A stretch of 64,000 nucleotides of DNA from Pelecanus crispus (taxonomy: Eukaryota; Chordata; Aves; Pelecaniformes; Pelecanidae), in NCBI RefSeq assembly GCF_030463565.1, contig NC_134644.1:112037684-112101683 (forward strand), written 5' to 3'. The notes under the pieces were generated by a model that saw nothing but the letters and a program-made list of their open reading frames with translations, was not told where the DNA came from and made no database searches. Of this stretch, positions 12,499 through 22,122 are shown in pieces. Made by a program: the position numbers and the translations under genes. Every line of letters begins with the position of its first letter. Position 1 is the first letter of the stretch.

Positions 12499-13227
12499 CT
12501 AACATCAGACACAGTTGCTCTTAAGTTTCACAAAACTTGTGTTACCTTTGCTACAGCTCCTCTTCATTTCATGGTATATTGACTCTTCCCTCCACAACAC
12601 ACAATTGCCTAAATGGCACTTGAGCTATGTGTCAGGAGTGGTCCAGACTCCATCAATGCATCCTTCCTCTCTGTTCATCCAAACTTACTCATTCTCACCC
12701 ACTGAAAGTGAAACGTGTCTCATTTATCTTTCCTTCCTCATTCTATGCAAGGAAATATCCCTTTCTTTTTTAACCCTCTTTCGTGAGGGCTGGTGCCCTG
12801 CCTACCCCAACCCTCAGGCAGCCCTATCTTCATAGTTCGCACTTAAAGAGATTCAGTAGTCTACTGACAGCATGTGGCAAGCTGGCCTGGAAGAGTCACA
12901 GACTCCCAGCTCAGGAGGCAGAACACCTATTTCTGAGTCATTCCTCAAAAAAACCCAAATAACCAGTCTCCCTACAATATCCTATTCCTACCTTTCATGG
13001 CTTTGAGAGGAAACAGTAGGTATTACCTCACCAGAAAAGTCAAAGATGTGCATACTAATGTTGCAAGGGATGCTAAAATGCTCGGCTGATGCCTTTGAAA
13101 AGGAAAAAAACCAAAAAAGCAGAGACTGCAAGCAAATTGCATGTGCTGGAGGGAAGTAATCGAACATTGTTTCCTAAATATTAAGGATTTCTACTAGAAC
13201 TTACAGGTTTGTAATCTTTGAGGTCTT
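12499..13227. other. Spacer, nothing recognised
   Basis: Pyrimidine-rich in its first third, otherwise plain sequence. No gene or repeat recognised. Confidence 0.4.
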
Positions 13228-14003
13228 AATTGCAGAGTATGACTTTAAGTTCAACAAGGACAAGTGTAAGGTCTTGCACCTGGCAAAACATAACCCAGGA
13301 ATGCAGCACAGGCTGGGATCTATCTACCCAGCTGGAGAGTAGCTCCATGGAAAGGGACCTGGGGGTCCAGGGGGACAAGCAGCTCAATGTGAGTGAACAG
13401 GGTGCTGCTGCAGCAAAGCAAGCCAACAGGATGCTGGGTTGCATGGAAAAGGGCACCACCAGCAGAGATAAAGAAGTCATTATCCCATTGTCAGGCCACA
13501 CCTGAACACCACATTCAGTTCTGGCCGCTGCTTTACAAAAAAAGATGTGTACACGTTGCAGATGGTCCAGGGAGGGGCCACAAAGACAAAGGACTGGGAA
13601 GCCTGCCATATGAGGAAAGGCTGAGAGAACTGGGTTTGTTCAGCCTCGAGAAAAGGCGGCTTAGGGAAGACCTTATCACCATGTGCCAGTATTTCAAGAG
13701 TGGCTACAAAGATGGAAACACCCTTTTTACAAGGAGTCACATGGAAAAGATGAGGGATAATGGGTACATGTTACTCCTGGGGAGATTCCAATTGGACACT
13801 AGAGGAAAATTTTTCACAATGAGAAGAATCAGCCATTAGAATAATCTTCCCAGGGAAGCGGTGGACTCCCCAACGTCGGACACTTTTAAGATTTGGCTGG
13901 CCAGAGTGCTGGACCGTCTTGTCTAGACTGTTCTTTTGCCAAGAAAAGTTGGACCAGATGATCGTTGAGGTCCCTTCCAACCTGGTATTCTGTAATTCTA
14001 TGA
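13228..14003 (+). mobile_element. CR1 LINE, 5'-truncated, 3' end of ORF2 and 3' tail
   Basis: About 775 bp. Frames in turn give pieces typical of the CR1 ORF2 C-terminus: EHHIQFWPLLYKK, LPYEERLRELGLFSLEKRR, REDLITMCQYFKSGYKDG, and downstream NNLPREAVDSPTSDTFKIWL. Several frameshifts and stops separate them, so it is dead. It ends GTCCCTTCCAACCTGG then ATTCTGTAATTCTATGA, the CR1 3' signature. CR1 is the main avian non-LTR retrotransposon and usually inserts 5'-truncated. Confidence 0.93.
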
Positions 14004-15244
14004 CTTAATTCACCTTCCCACCCCTAAGCCCTGCCTTTGTGTCTTGGTACAAGGGTTATGTTACCGGATGTACAGCAAGCTTTCTCTGTCTGGCAGTGTC
14101 GTAGCGTTTCTCTTCCACTCTCACAGCTATGAAGCTGACTGAATGCGAGACAGGAATAATTAGGATTACAGGCATCTTGACTATAAAGATTTCGGCTCTG
14201 TCCGGATCATGGTAGGCAGCTGTAAAATTAATTCTTACTCACCTTTCACCACTTACCAACAACACATTTGAGGATAAGTTTCTTTCTCACCAAATTTTCT
14301 GGCGTAGATAGAACGAATGTAGAGAAGAGCATCATGCAGACTTAACAAAAACCGAGCAAGATCCCCCATGAACACACACCATACTGAGCATGCAATACTA
14401 GCCCAAGCATTAGGAAGTCTGAAATGGCAGAAACTTATGAATTATTTCTTGTTACTGTTTTAGGAATTAAGCTACATAAAAAGCACGTATCAGCTGTGGA
14501 CAATCTGAACAATAATTACTCCCTACCAAGCTTGGGTTTTTTGTTTGTTTGCTAAAAAACCCCAAACAAACAAAATAAACAAACAAAAAAAAAACCCCAA
14601 ACCCACAACACAACAGTTATAATCAAGAGCTAAGGAGCAGGTGGCACTTTCTTGAATTTCAGTAGTGAATCTGTAAGTTACAACTACATGAAAACATGTG
14701 AACAATTGTGCATATCTTCTGTAGGATAGAAATTGTTTATCCTTGATCTTCTGGTTTATTTGTGTGATTTCCCAGGGTTTAAAAGCCTATACTCCCTTTT
14801 TAAAGTGAATCTAGGACAGCATCAAGTGAATACATGAAGATCAACACCATATATAATATTCTACTTTGGAACTAAGTAAGAACTGTTTCCTTGCTTGGAA
14901 GACAAGAGATGGTATATTCCCTTTGAGATGGAGACTTATGAATTCTGTGTTTTAAGGAAGAAAAAACCAAAAATTATCAAAAAGTTAACTTACTGTATGC
15001 ATGCAGACCTTTTAAAAATCAAATTCAAGTTATGTTCTGGCAATTTTTGTTCTTGCTTTGAAAAGTAGGAACCAATATCATCGGTATATAGAAATATTTT
15101 GAAAAGTCAACTAGCAGGGGTAAAAAGAATATACAGACCAGTTTAAATTGTAACCATTAAAATTTAAATGTTGTGGTCAGATGCCCAAATTTTACAATGC
15201 CTTTCAATTTTGTTGGTTTAGAACTTCATTAAGGTATAGAACAC
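14004..15244. other. Intergenic sequence between CR1 and the SOCS6 3' end
   Basis: No gene recognised. It contains a 12-bp perfect inverted repeat (left arm 14539-14550, right arm 14564-14575, 13-nt loop) made of TTTG/CAAA units, and an alternative minus-strand AATAAA near 14.76 kb. Confidence 0.4.
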
Positions 15245-15277
15245 TCCACAATTCTTTTTGTGAATGAAATTTTTATT
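15245..15277 (-). terminator. SOCS6: Likely distal poly(A) signal and cleavage region of SOCS6
   Basis: AATAAA lies on the minus strand at 15277-15272. About 15 nt further on comes a CA-rich stretch suitable for cleavage, then a G/T-rich element (TTGTGGAGTGTTC) near 15257-15245. This is the canonical order of a vertebrate 3' end. Other minus-strand AATAAA hexamers occur upstream (for example near 15.65, 16.14 and 16.25 kb) and one downstream near 14.76 kb, so alternative ends are possible. Confidence 0.5.
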
Positions 15278-17410
15278 TACACGCTGTATCCAGAAGCAGA
15301 TACATAAATCCTTATACAATTATTTTTCAAAAATGTGCAAGAAATTACTATAATTTTGTTTACAAACCAAAACACATTAAAATCAATGGACTTTGGATAA
15401 TTCACTCTGTGGTGTGCTTAGTACAAATAGTGCACACCAGGTCTGACACAGAGAAAAGTGTAAACTACAGCAATCTGGATTGCAAGTATTAACTTCATGG
15501 CACTCCATCACTATAAAAATTCTTTAACCCAACATGTATTCATACAAAATTCTTTAGGAATTTTTCATTATCTGTGTAGAATTTAGAACATTCTCCAGAT
15601 ACAATGCCATATTTCTGTTATTATGAACTACCATCTAGCCCATTTTTTTATTTATAAAGAATGCTTGCAATTTTTATTCTTTGCAGTCATAAAAAGATTT
15701 TAAGAAATTAAATTGGCAATCATTAATTTATCCATAGCTTAGCTCAGAATTTGAAAGTTCAGTAACAGAGAAATACTTCTCATCAGAATCATAGCGCACA
15801 TATTGCTGGTATGGTGTTTTAAATTTATAATTCCAGTATTCACATAGATGAAATGCATTAAAACAAAACCTGCACAGATTTCACTTAGCCCAGCAGTCAA
15901 TATTCACGAAAGAAATTGGCTTTAACAAAATGTAAAGTCACCTAATCTGAGAACAAAAAGTTTAATAATTGCATTTCTGATCCTTCTGACAGAAAAACAT
16001 TGTGATAAAAAGATGGCATTCACTATGTCAACAGCAGGATAAGTGCTATATCCTTCAAATAGATCAAAGAATACAAATCACTTTCAGTTGTTTGTAACAC
16101 TGGTTTACACAAAAAAAAACACACAGAGGAAATTGTGCAAATTTATTTTTTCTATTTCCAAATACAAGGTGTTGTTTTACTCTTCTAATTGGTAAAACAG
16201 ACAATGTTATCAATAACATCAATCATTTCAGATGCTCAAAAAAGGAGTTTTATTTCAAAGTTTCATTTTCAAAAACATTTTTCCACAATTCAGTTGCATA
16301 AAAAGCATAGCTTTTGAACGCTTAAACTGTTGTGCTGAATAAATAGCCATATCTCTACTCTATGAGGATCAAAGTCAGGTTTTATTCCTAGTGTATCTAA
16401 TTGCAAGGGTCCCCAAAAGATCCTCAATCATTTTCCTTTTATCTGTCAAGGACACTTTGTTCCTCTAATTTTCATGGAGTAGAAGTCAACACAATTTTTC
16501 TGGTTACTCCAAGTACTTCTAAATTATCTCATAGCTAAATGTTACTGTGTTTCTTTTATATTAATCTTTATTATAAGAAATTGTAAGTATCTTTTATGTT
16601 TTCAAAGTCATTTTTCTGCATTCCTTCTCCTGGCTGGCCAGCTACCTCAGCATGAAAAAATACTGCAAGGTTCTGATTAATGAAACTGTAAAAATAAGTA
16701 TTTGTGTCTACTTACTACTGATTTAAAGTATTTTCAGCTTAGTAGAAATATCACCACCATTTTTTATTTAGAAACAAAGTGCTATATGGTTCTCACATCC
16801 TAGGCCTCAACCACTTTACAGTGTTCCTTTTGTGGAAGCTTTATGGGGGGGGGCGGGAAATTACAAAGTTAACTTGACCTGATTAAGTTTGCAGATGAAG
16901 AACACAGCAAGGAAGGCAATTCAAAAACTGGATAGCTAAACCAAGGCTTAAAAAAAACCCCAAAACCAAAAAAAACCCCATCAACACATGAGTGAACAAA
17001 CTGAAATTTATAAAGGCATGGGCAAGAAATTTAGCATGTGTGTTCTTGCACTTTTTTCAATTCAGCAATAAGACCCAGGATATTATAGCTTCAACTATTT
17101 AAGTTTCAATGCAATGACTGCTAAATTATGCATGTGGCATAGTATAAACATATGTTTAATGCATTCAATAGTGGTATTAAATGGCAAAGAAAATATTTAA
17201 TATACTATAATCTTTCAAAGATTCCGTAGAATGCATAGGCCCTCTAGCTTGTACGGGGAAAGAATTTTTAAAGTGAAGAAAATGCCAGAGGTTTTCTTCC
17301 ATCTGAAATCCATAAAATAATTTTCTTTTTCCTCCCCACAGACCGAATCAGAACACTGTACCATACAATAGGTTATTGTGCCTTTTTGAATAAAGTTAGT
17401 GATCCTGATT

Positions 17411-17411
<1 letters not shown>

Positions 17412-17441
<30 letters not shown>
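17412..17441 (-). repeat. 30-base homopolymer (G on plus, C in SOCS6 mRNA)
   Basis: An uninterrupted run of 30 G on the plus strand, followed by CGGG. If the 3' UTR is as inferred, the mRNA carries a C30 tract. Homopolymers this long are length-unstable and error-prone in sequencing, so the exact length is doubtful. Confidence 0.85.
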
Positions 17442-18008
17442 CGGGCCTGGAAGCAGGGAGAAGTCAGAGGAATAAAAAGAAAAGAGAATTCACACTTGCA
17501 TACATGTATCTCAATGGCAGAGCCAACAAATTACACATATAGACTGCTCTAGATTTTTTTTTTTAAGTTTAAAACTTTATCAGACTAAAGAAGAAATCCT
17601 TATTCTCCCTCCCTTAAAAGCAAAGGCAGCCTTTATCTACCTTTGATTTTCTTTTTTTTTATTTTTTAGTTAAACATTATGGTCAAAAAATAAATTAAAA
17701 AAATATAAATTTAGTCTATCAATTCAGGCAACCCAAGATGTAGTGCTATTGCACCACCTTGCAGCAATACTGTATTCATTACTAAAGACTCATTTCAGGG
17801 GACAAAAGGCTAGATTAAACAAGGAGAAGAAAATTACCTCAACAAGAAAGCTGTGTCAAAGACGCACAGCCTTTTCTAAGCTGATGTTTACTGATTAGCA
17901 ACTCCTACCAGACGTGGGGAAGATGACATTCTAAAATACAAAACAAGCTTCCCTCCCAAGCCAGCCATGACCCCTTTAACAAGTAAGTCATAAAAGTAAT
18001 AGAATCAT

Positions 18009-18029
18009 GGGGGGTGTGGGGGGGGTGGG
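18009..18029. repeat. G/T-rich tract in the SOCS6 3' UTR (C-rich in mRNA)
   Basis: Runs of 6, 8 and 3 G separated by TGT and T on the plus strand. With the shorter 9-G run at 16845-16853 and the 30-G run it makes three tracts that are C-rich in the mRNA within about 1.2 kb. Such tracts are typical binding sites for PCBP/hnRNP E proteins; binding here is inference. Confidence 0.6.
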
Positions 18030-19501
18030 ATATGAAACAAAACAGGAAAATGCCATGGATTAACCTTGCACGATGAAAATATTACAGTGCAGAACCTGTA
18101 TTCCCCACTGAAAGTCTTTTTTCCCTACAGAAGGTTAGAATAACTTTAAGCTTTTCAAATTCCAGAATCTTTGACAGATATCATAAACATTTACTTAATT
18201 GATTCAATATTTCATATGTCAAAACATATTTCGTGACAGTAAACGGAAACATTTTCTGCAGTCAATGTATATCCAAACCTCTTTTCCCATAATTTCAAAG
18301 GCTATGAGAACAGAGCTTTACAGATGCATTTTAAGCATCTTCCATCCAAAATGTTATCAATCCTGTTCCTTCCTCCCCAAAGGATATCCAAACAAAGGAG
18401 AAAACAATCCAAAGGACATTAGTGTATTACTGCATTTCTGAAGTGAAAAAAATGCATAAAATTATAAAATTTCAAGTAGTTTGAATATGTATTGTAGAAA
18501 TCATCCTATTGGAAGTTTCACCCCATCCCTAAAATGGCTTATCAATTTATGTTCCCATAATAACAACTCCTAGAGCCAAATCCAGGAAATTCCCCCACCC
18601 CTGCCCCCCAAGAGGAGGTAACAGGGTAAAGAACAGAAAGAGGGGACCTGGTAGGTGTTCATTTATTTAACTGATGGAATGATTTTAAAAGGTAATATTT
18701 GACAAGGCCCCAATACCGCAATTTCCTTACAGGTACTACACATCGACTTTCACAGACTACTTTTTTTTTTTAAAGGCCATTTTTAGAAGGACAAAATACA
18801 GAGACAACAAGAAAGCTGAACCAGCATTCTCAAACACAAAATAGTGTACAGACAATACAAGGTTTAGGAGAAAGGTGGGTTTTTGCCAAAGATATGCTGC
18901 ATAACCATGTTCTTATCACACAGCTCTGTCTAAGTTCTACATTAGAGCATATCTCTATAGAAATTTATAATTAAGATACTAGGAAAATTTTTTAGCATAG
19001 ATGTAAATTCTGTAATTTAGAATACCAATGTTTTTTAGCCACGATCATTTTTTTTTTTTCAACAGGCTATTTTAAAGGAGAAAAAAATTTCATTCAACAA
19101 GTTTCATTTGACTTTTACTTATGGTTGAATACACATGAAATGTGCTTTCAATGCATAAAAATCACAGTGGATAGCAGCAAAGGACTTGGGGGAAATTAAG
19201 GAGAATTTGATCATTCACATTGTGATTAATCTGCACATTGATGAAAGACAGCTATTTCACACTTCTAAAAATAAACTTGAGATCATTCTTTCCAAAAAAA
19301 AAAAAAAAAGCCCCCCAAAATACACAAAAATCCCCAAAACAAACATAAACCCAAATGCATTACTTTTCTTTTACACACAAAAATGAAATATTTTTATGGC
19401 AGCAAAAGATTTTGATAATAATGAAAGTCTGTAAACTGTAATTCAATCTCTTTTTGTTGTTGTTGTTCCCAAAGTGCAAGATGCAAGACTCCCATAAGCT
19501 T

Positions 19502-21106
19502 TCAGTAGTGCTTTTCCTGTAAATAATCCTTCATTTTGTTTGGCAAAGGCAGTTTCTGAATCAGGTCTATTCTGGTGTACTGACGTATTACAAAACGACA
19601 CAGGTATTGTAAAGAACGCACCTGCATAAACCGAGATACTGGATTTGTCAGTCTCACTGGGTAAGTTGCAGATCCAGGCAGTCGGGATCTCGAATAGCAG
19701 AAAGCTCCATTTTCAGAGTCCCTGATTGAATGTTCAATTAAGTCAACTATAGATGTATGTCCCTCCACATCTGGTTGTTCATAAAAGCTAAACCTACCAT
19801 TTGAGTGTTCAATTCTAGTGTGAAGAGTTTTTCCATGGGAACGAAAACTCAAACTTAAAAGATAACGATCATCAGAACTATCTCGAACAAGAAACGAGCC
19901 ATCAGGCACATTAGCTAATTTTCCCTCTGCCTCCCAACGTGTAATGGGGCCCCAGTACCATCCTTGTTTTGCAAGTTTTTTCAGTTCTTCTGTGAGACTT
20001 GTCACAACCATAGGACCACTGTTCTGTACAGAATCATAAACTCTTCCAACTCCAGGGGCAGTGTTAGGATCAAAATTCAAATGGCAGCGCATACTTTCAG
20101 CCACATGGGCATCTGTGCCATTCAATCCATTGAAGTTCCTTTGGATTTGATTATTCTGCATTGGAGGTAGCAAAGGTGAGAGTGGAGGGACATCGCTGTG
20201 ATTAACTCTTGGGCTTTGCAACATGACTCCTGTGGTACCAATCAACAAACCATTCACCGTCTGGTCCACAAAGATATCCGGTGCAACAACTACATCCTGA
20301 TCCACCTGGCTCTCTTCTTCATGGAAAGAATTTCCCCCCACTTGAGAAGAAACAGTTGAAACTTCCATGGGTGAGGAACTATCCAGACAGTAACTACGTG
20401 ATCCTTCCAAAGGATACATTCCCTCATCTAAAGGCACAGTATACTGAATGTAGTCCTGAGGCATTAATCCAATAACTACAGGCACATGTTCATCAATATG
20501 AAGATGCAAGTCCCCGTTCTGAGATTCTGTACTTTTTAATGCATTGTTTTGTTCCTGGAACATGTTGTCCGACTGCAAGTCATGGAAGTCCTTTCGAACA
20601 CCATTCAGTGCTGGGCTTGGATTAGAGGAATGGACCAAGGCCTTGACTTTCACTTCCATTTTGATGCAAGTCTCTTCTGAATTTGTAGGTCGAAGGGGCC
20701 ACGGAGTTGGACTGTAATGGTGATTACGGAGGGAAGTGGATCTCAGAGGTCTTTGAGCTCGAACATCTTTGAAGGTTATTGGAGTAGATGAGGAAGAAAA
20801 GGTGTCATCATCTGCAGAGCTTACAGATGGTGTGCTGCCTTTGCCCTTCTGTTTTTGTTTTGCTGAAAGCCTCCTTTTTAATGTACCCATTAAGCTTTCA
20901 CTTTTTGATCTATTTTTGCCTCCTTTTTCATCTTCACTATTGACTTCACAGCTAGCCAAATCTTTACCATAGCAGCTGCCAAACAAGGAGTCATCTTTTC
21001 CAAATTCACTTAACGATGGCTGCTGAACCACTACAAAGTCACTTTCATCTTTACTTTTATTTAAGTTAAAGGATTTGCGAATTGTTTTGAGACTAATTTT
21101 CTTCAT
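19502..21106 (-). CDS. SOCS6: Suppressor of cytokine signalling 6 (SOCS6), complete coding sequence
   Basis: The 534-residue protein is intact and close to the usual SOCS6 length of about 535. The long N-terminal region (1-380) is Ser/Thr-rich with a basic stretch near 64-90. The SH2 domain starts at GWYWGP (382-387) and contains FLVRDS (405-410); Arg408 is the invariant phosphotyrosine-binding arginine. The C-terminal SOCS box has a BC box, SLQYLCRFVI (498-507; Leu499 and Cys503 are the Elongin C contacts), and a Cul5-type LPLP (519-522). Known family role: SOCS6 is a substrate receptor for a Cullin5-Elongin B/C ubiquitin ligase in the cytoplasm, binding phosphotyrosine sites on receptor kinases such as KIT and damping their signalling. 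The start is secure because an in-frame TAA lies four codons upstream (21116-21118) and the ATG has A at -3. The coding region has no introns, as in other vertebrates. No frameshift or missing key residue was seen. The family assignment is near certain. Confidence 0.98.
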   Translation of the reverse strand: MKKISLKTIRKSFNLNKSKDESDFVVVQQPSLSEFGKDDSLFGSCYGKDLASCEVNSEDEKGGKNRSKSESLMGTLKRRLSAKQKQKGKGSTPSVSSADDDTFSSSSTPITFKDVRAQRPLRSTSLRNHHYSPTPWPLRPTNSEETCIKMEVKVKALVHSSNPSPALNGVRKDFHDLQSDNMFQEQNNALKSTESQNGDLHLHIDEHVPVVIGLMPQDYIQYTVPLDEGMYPLEGSRSYCLDSSSPMEVSTVSSQVGGNSFHEEESQVDQDVVVAPDIFVDQTVNGLLIGTTGVMLQSPRVNHSDVPPLSPLLPPMQNNQIQRNFNGLNGTDAHVAESMRCHLNFDPNTAPGVGRVYDSVQNSGPMVVTSLTEELKKLAKQGWYWGPITRWEAEGKLANVPDGSFLVRDSSDDRYLLSLSFRSHGKTLHTRIEHSNGRFSFYEQPDVEGHTSIVDLIEHSIRDSENGAFCYSRSRLPGSATYPVRLTNPVSRFMQVRSLQYLCRFVIRQYTRIDLIQKLPLPNKMKDYLQEKHY

Positions 21107-21158
21107 TATGACAAGTTACCAAGTCTGGCTGATCAGCAGTGCTTGTGGTGATATAGCC

Positions 21159-21188
21159 CTAACACATGCAGAGCAGCTTCTGCTTCAT
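21159..21188 (-). promoter_or_regulatory. uORF3 in SOCS6 5' UTR (MKQKLLCMC)
   Basis: Nine codons then TAG, starting on the ATGA shared with the uORF2 stop. The start context is weak (T at -3). An internal ATG two codons before the stop could also initiate. The stop is 52 nt before the SOCS6 ATG, a short reacquisition distance for reinitiation. Confidence 0.5.
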
Positions 21189-21211
21189 TTATGTGTTTTA
21201 TCCAGCCTCAT
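21185..21211 (-). promoter_or_regulatory. uORF2 in SOCS6 5' UTR (MRLDKTHK)
   Basis: Eight codons then TGA, in the same frame as the SOCS6 CDS but closed well before it. The start overlaps the stop of uORF1 (ATGA) and the stop overlaps the start of uORF3 (ATGA). The start context is weak (T at -3, A at +4). It is probably relevant only if ribosomes reinitiate after uORF1. Confidence 0.5.
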
Positions 21212-21228
21212 TTAACTTCAAGAGCCAT
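21208..21228 (-). promoter_or_regulatory. uORF1 in SOCS6 5' UTR (MALEVK)
   Basis: Six codons then TGA. The ATG has G at -3 (the first base of the exon, 21231) and G at +4, so the Kozak context is strong and better than that of the main SOCS6 start. Its TGA (21210-21208) overlaps the ATG of the next uORF as ATGA. Expected effect, by general knowledge of uORFs, is to lower translation of the main frame. No experimental support is visible here. Confidence 0.6.
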
Positions 21229-22047
21229 TTCCTGGAAACAAATAAAAACCAATTAACTTCACAAAAGAAATATTTTTAAAAATTATCCATAAGGGTTTCC
21301 CCCTCTCCAAACAAAACAGAAATTGCAGTACTTAAGTAACAGGCATCAAATAAAAGTAAATATAGAGAGCTGATTTGGAAACCAATCAGGCTCAAAAAAT
21401 GGGATCTGCTACATCTGCCTTGGAGATTTCCACAACTTTTTTCTGCTTTTAGCTTGCTATTTTTTAAATATACAAACACATTACATCACACTCATAGGCA
21501 TATATATTTCATGCACATATATAAAACTTTCAAGCACAGCAACACCCCTCTCTTTCAGAAAGCTCCTAAAAAAATCCCCACAAAAATAACTATAGCAGAT
21601 AAAACTGTAAAAGATACTCTATCCGACAGGATTCCTACATGCAGGTTAAACTGTGATTAGTCCAAAAAAACATGGTCTTACAAGGTCATACTTTCTTTAC
21701 ACAAGAAAGTTAAGCAAGATTCAAACAGTTACATACTTACAGGAAAACTAACTCCCCTCAAAAAATCAAGGTAAATTAACAGCAAAGTAACATTTGTTTA
21801 GAGCAAATCATACAAGTCCCCTCCCGAACTTCTATGAAAGAAAAGTGACTTCCAAACTCTTTTTTAGTTATAGAGGAGGTCACATCACAGGCTCTCCTTG
21901 CCTAGTACCGTTAGAGCTTTTCTTCCTCCTGTACTTCTGCCAAGACTAAGTGGACACATCTGCTCAAGTCCCAGTCAACTCCTCCCACCTGGCATCTTAG
22001 AGTCATGTACCCACCCCCTCCATAAATTTGACTTTTCAGCTTGGTGG

Positions 22048-22122
22048 GTTTTTTTTTTTTTTTTTTTGGGGTTTGGTTTTGGGGGGTTGTTTTTTTTGTT
22101 GTTTTTTTGTTTTGTTTTCTTA
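22048..22122. repeat. T/G-rich low-complexity tract in intron 1
   Basis: A T20 run is followed by G/T mixtures including GGGG and GGGGGG, then T-rich sequence. It explains the Phe/Gly-only open frames in this area, which are not coding. Confidence 0.8.

Larger units (their letters stand above)
15255..19501 (-). other. SOCS6: SOCS6 3' UTR (inferred extent)
   Basis: From the SOCS6 stop codon to the chosen poly(A) site is about 4.2 kb of AT-rich sequence with no recognised repeat and no long open frame. A 3' UTR of this size gives an exon of about 6 kb, in line with known vertebrate SOCS6 mRNAs. Read in the mRNA sense it contains several C-rich tracts (near 16.85, 17.43 and 18.02 kb), scattered AUUUA-type elements (for example UAUUUAUU near 16.34 kb) and several internal AAUAAA hexamers that could give shorter isoforms. 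The far end is inferred from the signal at 15272-15277. Confidence 0.6.
21107..21231 (-). other. SOCS6: SOCS6 5' UTR part of the coding exon, with splice acceptor
   Basis: On the minus strand a T-rich tract ending TTTGTTTCCAG stops at 21232, and the next base, 21231, begins GAAATGG. This is a strong polypyrimidine-plus-CAG acceptor 125 nt upstream of the SOCS6 ATG. It fits the vertebrate gene plan of a non-coding first exon spliced to one large coding exon. No other AG with a comparable tract was noticed between it and the ATG. The acceptor is read from sequence; its use is inferred. Confidence 0.8.

Noticed and set aside
13393..13839. 148-codon frame as a host gene
   Set aside because: Its residues match the CR1 ORF2 C-terminus, with frameshifts before and after; it is a dead LINE fragment.
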